Source: Symsagittifera roscoffensis (lineage: Eukaryota > Xenacoelomorpha > Acoela > Convolutidae). Taken from it: 64,000 bases of DNA. The translations under genes and the position numbers were made by a program. Positions 1 through 10,793 of the stretch are shown here, piece after piece. The notes beneath the pieces are model-generated. The model did not search any database and had not been told where the DNA came from. It worked only from the letters and a program-made list of their open reading frames with translations. Location: positions 48,935,892 to 48,999,891 of the forward strand of contig NC_087069.1 of NCBI RefSeq assembly GCF_963678635.1. Direction: 5' to 3'. Every line of letters begins with the position of its first letter. The first letter of the stretch is position 1.

Positions 1-453
1 AGGTCTCGCAAGAGGAAGAGAGAAGTGGAAGGATTGGGCAGTCCTTCAGCTGACGCGGTCACGGAAAAGGACTTGAGAGAGACAGCCCCCATGGTCCTGG
101 CGCGATGGAAAACGGCAGCCTACAAGAGTAGCTATGAGCCGAGGAAACTACTCGACATAGAGAAAGAAATGGAAAACACCACTAGCTCAGTGTTGGAGGA
201 AGATTTCAAACAGCAGAGAATAAAAATGAAGCGAGGTTCGACGAGCGGACAGACCTGGGAGGTAGACGTCGGCAAAGAATGGGTCTCAAGTGAACATCAG
301 GCCATTGGGAAACAAGTGACCAGCGATCCTCTTGAGAAGAACAAAACCAGAAATACTTCCCGACCATGGTGGATAGCCCTTGAGACATTGAAAGAAATGG
401 AAGACTGCTTGAAGAAGTTGGACAGTGGCGTAGCCCGCAAACGACAAAGATAG
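1..453 (+). pseudogene. C-terminal fragment of the large accessory protein (element D)
   Basis: The frame is open from the left window edge and stops at 451-453; the first Met is at 25. It matches the C-terminus of the large accessory protein of element A (13073-17389 on the minus strand), including the basic R-K-R-K-R run, the R-R-G-S-T motif and the R-P-W-W-x-A-L-E-T segment. In elements A and C the sequence continues into the cysteine-rich region. Here a small indel near 440-450 ends the frame. The downstream stretch up to 568 still matches in another frame, with about 33 nt missing near 540-560. Function unknown. Confidence 0.75.
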
Positions 454-568
454 CTGAGGTTAACAAAATAGAATTGGCGAACCAGCTGAAAAGATCCTCG
501 CAGAACTTATTGAAGGATCATTTTGAAGAGGCTATGAGGAATCCTTCATCAGGACTGCAGGACAACTG

Positions 569-1228
569 ATGTTCGCGTGGAGCCTGTTGGGAATAGAACT
601 GGAGACACTGACCTCTTACGATAAGTTGAAGCTGGGAGGCAAAAATCTAGAGATATACCGAATGCTGATGCAGCACGTCGCCAGGGACAACACAGGCTTG
701 AGTCTGGCAAAAAGGAAAGATGCAACTTGTTTCTTGAGATGGACGATGTCGATGATGACTGACAGTACCATCCTAGCATGTCATCAGAGGGCAGTTGGAA
801 GCAGGACGTGGGAAAAGAGAGTCTCCTTAGTCATCTTGAATGTGTACCAGAGTACTGGAATAGAGAAGGAGGATGGTGCTAGACAATCTCTGGAGAGCCA
901 TAGGAAGTTCGATGAGATACGAAGGTTCTACAATAAGAAGTTCGAGGAGAAGCACGACGTTCACCGCAACCTGGCTTCGTCGGGAGAGTACTTAAAACTC
1001 AACAAAAAGGGAGAGTACCAGTATGTGTCTGGAGTGATGGGAATGGCATACAACCCCTTCTTGGACTTGGAAGCTGGAGGTGCTCACAGAAACTATGAGG
1101 TGGCGGAACTGCTGAAATTCTGGACAGAGAAGATAGTGGAGATAGACACTGTGGAGAGAGAGAGACCTAGCCTGGGTTCTGATTCTCGAGAGAGCACCGG
1201 AAGTGATAAGTGTGCCACGCTCAAGTAA
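569..1228 (+). pseudogene. Cysteine-rich accessory region, first segment (element D)
   Basis: 219 codons homologous to the 231-aa segment at 12414-13109 and the start of the next segment in element A, and to 54466-55071 and 58012-58617 in element C. It starts at the conserved W-S-L-L-G-I-E-L-E-T-L block. The frame is lost by an indel near 1180-1200, and the homologous sequence goes on in the frame of the next entry. No known fold is recognised. The sequence is helical and charged, with no signal peptide or membrane segment. Confidence 0.7.
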
Positions 1229-2141
1229 AAGAGTGGAATTAAAAATGGGCAACGGGAATGGCATGTTGACCACGAATCTGGGAGTGGTGTGGAAATTGCT
1301 CAGACCCTCCTGGTGTCCACATCCCCATGCGAGTCTGATTGAGGAGGTCACTGAGCGAGTGAGATTGGCACCAACAGAGGATGAGGATTTGGCGACCTTG
1401 AGTATAGTACATAGGCTGATCCTGCCTCAGATGAAAGAGTCGAGTGAGGTGACGAGTGGAACAGGGTCGGTGAAGAGGATGGAGCCGGGCAGTTGTCTTG
1501 ACTCGACATGTGGCAGCGGCGAGCATACCTGCGATGGACGATCATGCGTCAGGATACAATATTTCCAGAAAGAGGACCTCACCACCTGGTTTGAGGACAT
1601 CACCGAAAGGGAGAAGAGTGAGATACAGATAGTAGCTGAATGTTACTCGAGCACCACCGTGAACCTAGCGACGGCCTTGGGATTTTTCTCAAGAATGTGT
1701 AGTCTCCAGTCACTGGAGAGACTAGAGTCAGAACACCACCTGGTGACCGCGTTGAGTGTGGAATCATGGCCCGGGGTGTTGCAAGTGAACCAGAAGCATA
1801 TCAAGAGTTGGAAGATTGGGCTCGAGGCGGAGATGGGATTTCCCATGAGCGAAGCCTATGGATTACCTCTAAATGCGAAATCCTTGGTGGGGTCAGTGAT
1901 GGCCAACCTGTGTGGAAGTCACTATCCACTACACATGGCGAGGGTGGAGGTGTCCAGCCAGAGGGTGTTGATAGACAAAGCCTTCTCAGTGCCCAAGTGC
2001 GTGAGACTAGCTCGGATGTCTCATCATTCACACAAGCTGTTAAGGAAGATCCGAGGAGCCGTGCCGAAAGAACAAAGAGACGGTTTGAGTAAAATCTGGG
2101 GCGAAGAACTCCTAGGTCTGGAAAAGCGAAAACACGAGTGA
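1203..2141 (+). pseudogene. Cysteine-rich accessory region, middle segment (element D)
   Basis: 312 codons; true homology begins near 1210. It carries the conserved cluster C-x4-C-x4-H-x-C-x4-C at about 1492-1548, which has the same spacing in elements A, B and C and looks like a metal-binding site. The frame ends at 2141 where elements A and C read on, so an indel is present just before the G-run at 2161-2170. Function is unknown; zinc binding is inferred only from Cys/His spacing. Confidence 0.75.
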
Positions 2142-2157
2142 TCTCGGGAGGCAAAAC

Positions 2158-3084
2158 GTGGGGGGGGGGGAACCCACAGTGGCTGTTCCAAGCTCGGAAG
2201 AAGTCGATGTAATACACGAGAAAATGATGGAACTTGAGCCTCTCCTAGAAGCCTCGGGAGAACGCAATCTTAGAAGCATCGATCTCACGCATGGGGATTT
2301 CCCATGCCACTGTCTGGCACAGACAGTGTGGTACCCAGACCGCGCCAATCTCTGTCTGATTTGGGACATAGAAGAAATTAAGTCGCTGGGACTGCCTGAG
2401 CATCGACAGAAGGTGACCATCCTGGTAGTGAGCACGATGCTAGCTCTACGATGGATGGAAGAAAACGTGGCGAAGTATCGAGAATCGAGGACGCCAACAC
2501 CGGAGTCGATTCATGCGATAGACTACAGCAGGACACTTGAGTTGTACGAAACCGCATGCAAGGTATTCGCCATACCAGTGGAGATCAGACAAATATGGAG
2601 CCGCCTGAGATTCTTTCCTTGGTTTCGTGCCACGTTAACATCCTGGTTGTATGTGGCGACAAAGGACCACATGAGGAATTATCAAAAGGAATATCGACAT
2701 TTCCAAGCTGAGATAGGACCAGATGCCTTCAAGAGACCCCTGCTAACCCATCGAAATGCGATCACGACGGGATGGAAGAGAGTAGACAGAGTATCCAGAG
2801 ACAATTCTAGAGCGAGGGAATCGATATTGGAGGAGGACCTGGCGAGGAATGTAAGTATGAGTCTTCACAATTCCTTCTGTTTGAATCGGGAGTCGAAGGT
2901 GAAGAGCTTACCAAATCAATCGAAGAGGCTGCAAGAGCAAAGGGAGTGGATGCGATCCTATGAACAACTGAAGGCCTGGGAGGAAATAGTGATCAGCTCC
3001 GATGATGAAGAGGCACTGTTGGAACAAATTACAGTGTCGAGAACGCCGGTGTCGGGTACATCGAGGGCGAAGAACACGAGGTGA
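2158..3084 (+). pseudogene. Cysteine-rich accessory region, C-terminal segment (element D)
   Basis: 308 codons ending at the shared natural C-terminus (S-R-A-K-N-T-R then TGA), which matches the ends in A (10362) and C (52600). It contains the conserved P-C-H-C block followed by W-Y-P near 2310, and the R-L-R-F-F-P-W-F-R-A block near 2610. The reading frame is intact here. The listed start lies at a G-run and is an artefact of the preceding frameshift, not a real initiation codon. Confidence 0.75.
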
Positions 3085-3511
3085 GCCGGTGGCTCGAAAG
3101 GAAAATTCCAGAGTCTTGAGTCTTGAGAAGGGGGGGGGGGGCTTGAGGTTGAATTCGGATGAAATCCGGGTTCACGAAAAAGAAATTTTAGACGATTAAG
3201 ATATTGTTATTAATATGATAGATCTATTATATAGATCAAAATGATGCATGACAATTTCCTGGAAGGACAAAAGAAGTTTTAAAATTACCAGCTTAAAAAG
3301 CGGGGATTTCATAGGTGCAGGTGTGTGCAGATTTTGATTGCTGTTTAGCGATAGAGTGAAAATTTTATATGGTTGTGAATTTTGGAAGGTAGATAAACTT
3401 AAGTCTGCTGCAAACTTCTGTAAATGACCACTGGCACTGTATCTTGAGCAACACTCGGTGCACGGGGACTCACTGGCAGATGACAACACGCGATGAGGAC
3501 ATCGATCTCGA
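3085..3511 (+). other. 3' UTR of element D
   Basis: No gene. The stretch lies between the end of the second reading frame and the polypurine tract. It is the reverse complement of matching 3' UTR sequence in elements A (9947-10361) and C (52184-52599), including a shared block around 3300-3490. A G-run lies near 3130-3140. Confidence 0.6.
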
Positions 3512-3525
3512 GTCCGGGGAGTATG
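3512..3525 (+). promoter_or_regulatory. Polypurine tract before the D LTR
   Basis: GTCCGGGGAGTATG lies directly before the LTR's TG. The same 10-mer GTCCGGGGAG sits before the LTR start in elements B and C, with one change in A. The position is that of the plus-strand DNA primer site in LTR elements. Confidence 0.7.
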
Positions 3526-4409
3526 TGCCAGTCGGTCATGTCTGGAAGTTTAACCTTGAGAAAAACGTAATTTTGGAGTGAAGTTTTAATTTTAAAAAAT
3601 TCGAATGGAGCCTGTCATGCTCAGTTTTCTCGAACCAACTGAAAATGCAAAGTGAAAAATCAGAACGACCGAATGAACAATTGCGGGAAACTACTCAAGA
3701 AAACGGCAGGAAATTGCTATTCGCAATTTCTCGATACGAAATAATAATAGAGTAGAGCTGTCTTATCCCGAAAACAGGAGAATAGAATACTGACTTGAGA
3801 AAAGACGACTATTCGAATGGAACAGAGTGGACCTTCAATGGAAGAGAGGGCAACTCGAGTGTCCTAATGGTCCATACGAAAACTTTGATTCTTGAGACAG
3901 AACTTGCTTCTGTTGTTAAAACTAATTAGCCTCAAACTTATTTAGTTATATTACTTAATTCTCAAGCTGCTTATCTTTTAATTACTCCTCATACTCAAGT
4001 GCATCGACATGTGAGTTCTCAATTTAAATTTCTCGAGTGTATTTTATGATAGTTATGTTGAGATAAGGCGAGTTTTAGGTTGATCCATCTGAAATGGATC
4101 AAAGTTCCACTGTCCAATAAAAAGTAACTAAGCGGATTGTTCCGACCCGGTTTTTAACGGCGTTCATGTATTTTGGGTATTTCGAGACCTAAGTATGGGG
4201 ACGTTCTTATTTCTAGAGTGGGGGGGTATTTTGGTAGTGGCCTTTAAGCTGTAACGGGTTCTAGTCTCATGTCGCAAGCGAACCGAATTGGCTCCGACCG
4301 TACTTGAGGTGGAAAAACACAAGAGATAGTGTCCCTGACTCTTGAACCAATGGTTATAGGGCCTATTTTTCTTAAGCCTCATATGTGACTAAAGTAGGCG
4401 ACTGTTACA
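3526..4409 (+). repeat. LTR of element D (884 bp)
   Basis: Starts TGCCAGTCGG and ends GTTACA, giving TG...CA ends. It is the reverse complement of the element A LTRs (9037-9932 and 31051-31946), with more divergence. A polyadenylation signal AATAAA is at 4116-4121, at the same place as in the A LTRs. Confidence 0.85.
4116..4121 (+). terminator. AATAAA polyadenylation signal in the D LTR
   Basis: AATAAA lies in the block shared with the element A LTRs, about 290 bp before the LTR end. The position is conserved across the A-type LTRs. Confidence 0.5.
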
Positions 4410-4481
4410 TATTGTTTTTATGACGCTCCTGGGTGTTTTTACGACATCATGACTACGGAGTCGAACCCACTTGACACACTT
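4410..4481 (+). other. Primer-binding-type leader remnant after the D LTR
   Basis: After an 11-nt gap comes TGACGCTCCTGGGTG (4421-4435), the same block that follows the 5' LTRs of A and B. Similarity to the A leader runs to about 4474. It then stops, and a truncated minus-strand B LTR begins. Leader sequence is expected after a 5' LTR, not a 3' LTR, so a tandem or rearranged structure is likely. Confidence 0.6.
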
Positions 4482-5371
4482 AGCAAACAAAACTAAGTCT
4501 TAAGACGACTGGCTAACGTCTAAACAGAGCTTTGCATGCTTTTCACCGTCTCTACCAAGCCAGTACTTTTGGTGGTCTCTTTCTAACACTGGGTCGACAA
4601 AAACGTTACTGTTCTCCGGCTTCGACCAGAACGCTCAAATTAACTTATTTACCTGTTAATAGTGAGCTCATGGCTGGGTCTCAGTATCCCCAGACCACGA
4701 GGTCACTCCTAAAAACAGGGCTATTACTTATTATATTACTATTGTTTTTGTTCAGTAGATAAAAACCATCATCTCCATCGAAGATGAATCAACCCTTTTC
4801 CCCCCAACTCCTACCTCCTCATCCTTGTCAAAACTAATCCAAATATCAGTTAAATTCAAGTCAGGACATGACAGGATGCTAAAAGTTAATACAAGTTCAT
4901 AAAAGTTCCAGTCCCGAGACCCTTCCGGATTCTTGAATCCGCCGAATCAAGCTCCTTAATCTCAATTTCACGATAACTCGGAGGGCTGGTTTTCACCCTT
5001 CACCGTTGTTCGCAACGGCCTTGCAACTATTGTAGCAGCACAATAGTTGCAACTCGGAACGTTCTCTGCTTACCTGTAGTTCGTTGTCGTTTTTTAGTCT
5101 CGATTTTCGTACTGTTTGCTATCACAGATAAAGTTGTTCTGTTTCTTTTCAGCCTTCTTGCCAAAAAATGGCCGTTTCTAACGTTTCTCAGAAATATGAC
5201 GTCATAATTCGAATTTTTAAAATTTAGAATTCCAGAATCTTCTAGCCTTCACCGTTTGGCCAATCGTTCAAATAACGTCCTTATTCCTTCTAAATCGCCA
5301 ATTCGGAAGGCTCGCTGCTAAAATTCCGAATTCTGCAGGGATTGCATTTTGCACATTCTGGTCGAATATCA
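4482..5371 (-). repeat. 3' LTR of element B, outer end truncated
   Basis: Matches 51059-51942 with about 13 mismatches. About 37 bp of the outer end (51022-51058 in the other copy) are missing here, and leader sequence of plus-strand type abuts instead. On the minus strand it starts TGATATTCGACC directly after the polypurine tract. Confidence 0.85.
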
Positions 5372-5385
5372 CATACTCCCCGGAC
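5372..5385 (-). promoter_or_regulatory. Polypurine tract of element B
   Basis: On the minus strand the sequence is GTCCGGGGAGTATG, directly before the LTR's TG. It is identical to the tract in element D although the LTRs themselves differ, which suggests selection on the tract. Confidence 0.7.
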
Positions 5386-6207
5386 AGTCCGGTCAATGTC
5401 CTCCTTGAATCGCGCAATATTCGTATAATCGGCACAGTGTCATCGAACAGAATTTACAAAATACACGTAATCACTTTTATCCACGTCACATCAACTCACC
5501 GCAGAATACATATGGCATCATACTACATCACTACAGCCTTCAAATTCCTTCACTAATCTGCACACTGAGGATTTGACCTAAGATAAAAACGTCTTTTCTG
5601 ACCTCCAATGTCAATGTCCTGACTAAAAACTTTTCTCTTAGATTTAAAAAGGTGCTGGTTTGCAGGACAGTCCTGCCAACCAACAAGCTAAAATTATCCT
5701 ACTATGCTCTTTCCCTTCGGAAATCTTGCTTGTTCATTGTCCTGAATATTAAAACTAAGGAACTTTGTGGTTAGAAAGAACAATGTAACAATCTCCTTTT
5801 TCAAGAGATTACTCAAGTCTTCCATGTCACCACAAAGTGATCAGTCTCCCTAAGTGGTTAAAAACAATCATGCAGGCTGGAATATTTAAATATACTCTCT
5901 TCTTAAGCCTTTCTAAATAAATAATAAGTGTCTCTAAAGCCACTTTGCTAAAAATCAAAATGCAAATTTATAAATGCAACAAATTCACCAATGTTCCAAA
6001 CTCAACTAAATGTTTTCAGTTTTCAATTACAACTTGGTTGCTTGGTTTCTCACTTGAGTTTTTCACACACATAAAACAATTCTGAGTTTTTATTTCTTCT
6101 TTCCATCACTTCTTTGTTTTCTTCTTTTCTTTGTAGTTTAGAAGTTCTAAAACTTCTAAATTCTTCTAATTTTCTTTCTTTTTGCTTCTTGTTCTTTCGG
6201 CCATTCA
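5386..6207 (-). other. 3' UTR of element B
   Basis: About 820 bp without a gene between the end of the second reading frame and the polypurine tract. It is AT-rich. I see no conserved structure beyond T-rich stretches near 6060-6190. Confidence 0.55.
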
Positions 6208-8814
6208 TCAATGTTCCATTTCTTCCTCCTGTGATACTGACTCCGCACTCTCAGTTTCTGTGTCTTGTAACACATCATTGGCTATTCTGACGCTGTTGGA
6301 AGCAGTCCTCCGACACTTATGCTCTTCTACTCTTTGTTTACAACAAGGTAGGGGATCCACGTTGGATTCTCTGTTCCTGCAGAAGCTGTTGTGGAGACAC
6401 AACGTCACAGTTCTCTCCAAATCTTCCTTTAACATCTCCTCCTTTTCTTTCCCACTACGTTCACTAGTCCTAGAAATCCTTTTCACTGCAGTGGGCACTG
6501 CATTCCGATGAGTCACGAAAGCTCGCTTGAAGGCTCCCGCTCCAATGTCCAGCTGATATCCACTATACAGCCTGCCGTGCTTCGACATATGCTTCTTAGC
6601 ATACTCGTACAACCATGCAGTCATGTCAGCTCTGAACCATGGCATCAATCGTTTTCTTGCCCATATCCTCTTCACCTCCATCGGAATGTTCAGAATTTTG
6701 CACATTGTTTCAAAAAGATCTAAATCTTTTAGACAATCCAACTTCTGCAATTGTTCTCTCGTTGCCGCTTCCTGTCTGTTGTTTTCTCTTACATGAGCCT
6801 CCAGCCATCGTATCGCCATCATAACTTCCACTATCACTACTGTTATGGGCTGTGATGAGTCTGGTAAGCCCATGGAGAGCAGCTCTCCAGAGTCCCAGAT
6901 CAACATCAGATAACTACGCTTGGGATACCACCAAGTCTGTAACAAGCAGTGGCAAGGAAACTCATCATGTGTCAACATGATGCTCCTCCAATTACGTTTT
7001 CCCGAAGCTTCCAGTAATGGTTTCACTTCCATCATCACTCGGTGGACTTCATCATTTTCGTCCACTGTATTGTAATCCGTGACTGTTGATCCTCTCTGCC
7101 TTTGTCTCTCAAAATCACTGAAGTTGCCACTCACATATCCCATGAACTTCTTTCCTAGTATTGACTCCAATTCTTCTTTGGTCCTTTCTGGAACTGCTGA
7201 GAACATCTTGCATAACAACTCGTATGACTTTTCAGACATTCTTGTTAGTCTCACACATTTTGGTACTGAGAAGGCTTGATCCACGATCGTTCTCGTACTC
7301 TTCACATCCACAGCTACGAAATGTACAGGGTATCTACTCTTGCACATTGGAGCCAATGTTGAACCAACCAAATATCGGGCTCCTGATGGTCTATAATAAG
7401 TTTCACTGTGTCTAATGTTCATTTCTGTCTCGATTGCTTCCCTCCACTTTCCTATGTATTTCTGCTCAGTCTGCAGAACTCCTGGGAATACTTCTACACT
7501 GACGGCTGTGACCATCTCATGTTTCTGTTCTAGATTCAATAGTGACTCTAAAGAACCAAACATGCTGTAGAATCCTAGTGCAGTCACTAGATTCACGTCG
7601 GTTCCTCCATGACAGTCTGCTATCAGTTCCGTTTCCGTCTTTGCTTTCATCACTACGTTTCCAAACAATACCGTCAATAGCTTGTGTTGCTTTTCCAGGG
7701 TTTTCACACAATCCAGACTTCCGCAAACGTGACCCTCCAGTCCACAGACTTCCGCCAGACAGCTACCAGGTTTAACCCAGTCTGCTGGTCCCCAGCCAGG
7801 CAACTCCACTTTATCTTCGCCGTTGCTCCTAGAGGCCGTTGTCATCACATTGTATATGATATTAAGGTCACGCAGGTTACAGTCTGCATTCAATTCCCTT
7901 TGCACGTCCTGTGTCGCTCGCAGTATCGAGTCAGCGTTGGGACTAGGACACCATGATGGCCTCATCAATTCCCACACCACCATTAAGCTCGTCCTCAGCA
8001 ATTCATCCGAGAATCCCAACCCAAACTCCACTCTCTTGTCGGATTTTGGTACAGAAGGTGCTGTCACCTTTTCTTCCAAGATCAATCCCAATTTATTCTG
8101 AGGATTAGTAGCGTTCTTTATCGTCACGATTCTCGACATCCAGAATCTCAGCAACACTGCTTGTTCGTAATCGAAGAAGCAATCGCGTATGTCTTCACTC
8201 AGGAACGGGTTATACGCCATCCCTATTACTCCGGACACGTAGCTGTACAACTTCTTCTTAATCGGTCCACAGTATTCACTGGACTTCGGCAATGCTCCCA
8301 TGAATTCTTTAGTGAGTATCAGCTCTTTGTTCGAGAATCTTCTTATTTCGTCTATTTTTCTCATGGGCTCTAACTCTTCGGGTTCCTTCACATTTACCCT
8401 CATCGGTTTGCTCTGCTGCATGTCCAGCAGTGCTAGCAGGAGTAAGGCTTTCGCTCGCGCATCGCCCTCCCTCAGCATCTTGACACAGGTAATCAATGCT
8501 GGTACCGAGATCTGTTCTGCCATGAGTCGAATAAAACAGAGAGCGTCTCTCCGTTTTGCAAACGCTATTGCTGCTCCCTCTTGGGTCATCAGATCCCTCA
8601 GGTTTGTCATAAGGCAAACTTTCTCTTCCTTTGATCTCTTCCTTTCTTCCGAATCGTTCTCTTCACGAGTCAGTCCCATCAGGCACCATGCAAATCTCAA
8701 TTGCAACTCTGTCCTCACATAAGGTACCGCTATGAGAGCATGTATTTTCGGCGCAGTCCTCATTTCTTCTTCAAAGTATCTCGATACTACCGCTTTCCAT
8801 GGAAGGCTCACCAA
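6208..8814 (-). CDS. Cysteine-rich C-terminal part of the second giant frame (element B)
   Basis: 868 codons, the longest uninterrupted version of this region in the window. It is homologous to three consecutive segments in element A (10362-13109) and to parts of C and D. Residues near 350-372 hold C-x4-C-x4-H-x-C-x4-C; near 610 is a P-C-H-C-x4-W-W-Y-P block; near 710-730 is a W-x-R-x-R-x-x-P-W-F-R-A block. There is no signal peptide, membrane segment or known catalytic motif. It is joined in frame, across a TAG stop at 8815-8817, to the sequence upstream, so it is not an independent gene: the apparent start is internal. A metal-binding, nucleic-acid-binding or structural role is possible but only a guess. 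Confidence 0.75.
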   Translation of the reverse strand: MVSLPWKAVVSRYFEEEMRTAPKIHALIAVPYVRTELQLRFAWCLMGLTREENDSEERKRSKEEKVCLMTNLRDLMTQEGAAIAFAKRRDALCFIRLMAEQISVPALITCVKMLREGDARAKALLLLALLDMQQSKPMRVNVKEPEELEPMRKIDEIRRFSNKELILTKEFMGALPKSSEYCGPIKKKLYSYVSGVIGMAYNPFLSEDIRDCFFDYEQAVLLRFWMSRIVTIKNATNPQNKLGLILEEKVTAPSVPKSDKRVEFGLGFSDELLRTSLMVVWELMRPSWCPSPNADSILRATQDVQRELNADCNLRDLNIIYNVMTTASRSNGEDKVELPGWGPADWVKPGSCLAEVCGLEGHVCGSLDCVKTLEKQHKLLTVLFGNVVMKAKTETELIADCHGGTDVNLVTALGFYSMFGSLESLLNLEQKHEMVTAVSVEVFPGVLQTEQKYIGKWREAIETEMNIRHSETYYRPSGARYLVGSTLAPMCKSRYPVHFVAVDVKSTRTIVDQAFSVPKCVRLTRMSEKSYELLCKMFSAVPERTKEELESILGKKFMGYVSGNFSDFERQRQRGSTVTDYNTVDENDEVHRVMMEVKPLLEASGKRNWRSIMLTHDEFPCHCLLQTWWYPKRSYLMLIWDSGELLSMGLPDSSQPITVVIVEVMMAIRWLEAHVRENNRQEAATREQLQKLDCLKDLDLFETMCKILNIPMEVKRIWARKRLMPWFRADMTAWLYEYAKKHMSKHGRLYSGYQLDIGAGAFKRAFVTHRNAVPTAVKRISRTSERSGKEKEEMLKEDLERTVTLCLHNSFCRNRESNVDPLPCCKQRVEEHKCRRTASNSVRIANDVLQDTETESAESVSQEEEMEH

Positions 8815-9036
8815 CTACTCCATCGTCTCTGCTTGTATCTCAGACGACGCTAAGGTCCCGTACGCCTTTTGTTTGAGGGTGGTGCCTTGCAACATCGTTT
8901 CTAGATAACCCTCCATGGCACCCTTATCTTCTAAAGCCATCAAATACCCTCTAGCCGAGTTTCGGTATTCTAGCATCTCCATGTATCCGCCGGCGGGTTC
9001 TTCTATTGACACAGTTTCCGACACTGTCAGTCGGTT
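8815..9036 (-). pseudogene. Second giant frame of element B, piece beyond the insertion
   Basis: About 73 codons that resume immediately after the 3' LTR of inserted element A. The frame is compatible with the interrupted frame ending at 31947, which shows the two were one gene before A inserted. It ends in a single in-frame TAG, and the next codons are the cysteine-rich region. The sequence is rich in G-Y-x-E/L repeats with no recognised domain. Confidence 0.7.
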
Positions 9037-9932
9037 TGTAACATTCGTCTACTGCAGTCAAACATGAGGCTTAAGAAAAATAGGCCCTATAACCATTGGC
9101 TCAAGAGTCAGGGACACTATCTCTTGTGTTTTTCTACCTCAAATCAGTCGGAGCCAATTCGGTTCGCTTGTGATAGGAGACTACGACCCGTTACAGCTTA
9201 AGGCCACTACCAAAATATCCCCCAACTCTAGAATTAAGAACGTCCCCATACTTAGGTCTCAAAATACCCAAAATACGCGAACGCCGTTAAAAACCGGGTC
9301 GGAACAATCCGCTAAGTTACTTTTTATTAGACAGTGGAACTTTGATCCATTTCAGATGGATCAACCTAAAACTCGCCTTACCTCAACGTAACAATTGTAA
9401 AACACACTCTAGAATTTAAATTTGTACTCACATAGCAGCACACTCAAGAGTTGGGAAATAATCCAGTCAGTAACTAACTCAAGAAATAAATAACTAAAAG
9501 AAGTTTAATGTTTTATAGTTTTGTCGACAAGGATAAGTCTATGCTCTAGAATATAAGTTCTCATGAACCATTGGGACACTCTAGCTGTCCACCTTTCCGC
9601 TGAAGGTTCACTCTGTTCCAGCTTAGAATAGTACTCCAGGCACAACTATCCAATTCGTGGGAATGCTCTCGTCTCTGTTACAGATGTGACAGCTCTACTC
9701 TCGATTATTATAGTGACAGAAATAGCGGATAGCAATTTCCTACTGCTTTTTCTTGCAACTTTCCCGCGATTGTGACTCAATTGTTCTGATTTTCTGATTT
9801 TGACTTTCAGTTATCGCGAGAAAATCGTGCATGACAGGCTCCATTCGAATTTTTGAAAAATTAAATTTCACCCCAAAATCAAGCATTCCGGTGTTTCTCA
9901 AGGTCAAAACTTCCAAATATGACCGACTGGCA
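9037..9932 (-). repeat. 3' LTR of element A (896 bp)
   Basis: Same length as the 5' LTR at 31051-31946 and about 98% identical by eye. On the minus strand it runs from TGCCAGTCGG to GAATGTTACA. A TATAAAA box is at 9511-9517 and AATAAA at 9323-9328, both read on the minus strand. Confidence 0.93.
9323..9328 (-). terminator. AATAAA polyadenylation signal in the 3' LTR of A
   Basis: AATAAA on the minus strand, about 185 bp downstream of the TATA box in the same LTR. It is conserved in the 5' LTR (31337-31342) and in the D LTR. Confidence 0.55.
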
Positions 9933-9946
9933 CATACTACCCGGAC
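9933..9946 (-). promoter_or_regulatory. Polypurine tract of element A
   Basis: On the minus strand the sequence is GTCCGGGTAGTATG, directly before the LTR's TG. It differs by one base from the tract in B, C and D; the G-to-T change interrupts the purine run and may have arisen after insertion. Confidence 0.65.
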
Positions 9947-10361
9947 TCAAGATCGATGTCCTCATCGCGTGCTGTCGTCTGCCAGTGAATCCCAGAAAAC
10001 CGAGTGTTGCTCAAGAAACAGTGCCAGTGGTCATTTACAGAAGTTTGCAGCAGACTTAAGCTTATCTACACCCCAAAATTCACGGCCATTTAAAACTTTC
10101 ACTCTACCGCTAAGCAGCAATCAAAATTTTCATAAACCTGCACCCTTGAATTCTCGCTTTTTAAGCCAGTTACTTAAAATTTCTTTTGTCCCGTTTAATC
10201 AGGAAATCGTCATGCAACATTTGGTTCATATAGTAATTATAGCATATTAATAACAGTACCCGACTCATTAAAATTTCTTTTTCGTGAATCCAGATTCCAT
10301 CCAGATTCACACTCAAGCCCCGCTTCCCTCTCAAGACTCAAGATTTCTTCGACCCACTCGC
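9947..10361 (-). other. 3' UTR of element A
   Basis: About 415 bp with no gene. It is clearly similar to the matching part of elements C and D, including a block around 10000-10080. Confidence 0.6.
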
Positions 10362-10775
10362 TCATCTCGCACTCTTCGCCTTGGAGGTCCCAGATTCTGA
10401 GGTACTAGATACTGCGAATTGTCTCAACAATTCCTCTTCATCCTCGGAGCTGATCACGATCTCTTCCCAGGCCTTTAGTTGTTCGTAAGATCGCATCCAT
10501 TCCCTTTGCTCCTGCAGCCTCTTTGCCTGGTTGGGTAGCGCCCTCACTCTAGATTCCCGGTTCAAACAAAAGGAATTGTGAAGACTCAGGCTCACGTTCT
10601 TCGCCAAGTCCTCCTCCAATATCGATTCCCTCGCTTTTGTATTGTCTCTAGATACTTTACCCACTCTCTTCCATCCTGTCGTGATCGCATTCCGATGGGT
10701 CAACAGAGGTCTCTTGAAAGCTTCTGGTCCAATTTCGGCCTGGAATTGCCGATACTCCTTTTGATACTTTTTCAT
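10362..10775 (-). pseudogene. C-terminal piece of the cysteine-rich region (element A)
   Basis: 137 codons ending at the natural C-terminus shared with C and D. It is in the same frame as 10794-12413 and is separated from it only by a TAA stop at about 10794-10796, where C and D read a tyrosine codon. It contains a basic stretch followed by E-E-D-L-x-x-N-V-S-x-S-L-H-N and an acidic S-S-E-D-E-E-E-L end. Not a separate gene. Confidence 0.7.
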
Positions 10776-10793
10776 GTGGTCTTTCGTTGTCGA

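Larger units (their letters stand above)
1..4409 (+). mobile_element. Element D: 3' part of a Ty3/gypsy-type giant retrotransposon
   Basis: The only plus-strand element. It holds the last part of the second giant reading frame (1-3084), a 3' UTR, a polypurine tract and one LTR. Its proteins match those of element A and element C closely, so it belongs to the A/C subfamily. The 5' part lies left of the window. The frame is broken several times, so the copy is dead. The LTR is followed by primer-binding-like leader sequence (4410 to about 4474), which is unexpected after a 3' LTR. Confidence 0.85.

Noticed and set aside
569..3084. Separate small host genes on the plus strand at the left edge
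   Set aside because: All pieces align in order with the cysteine-rich region of elements A, B and C and are fragments of one retrotransposon frame.
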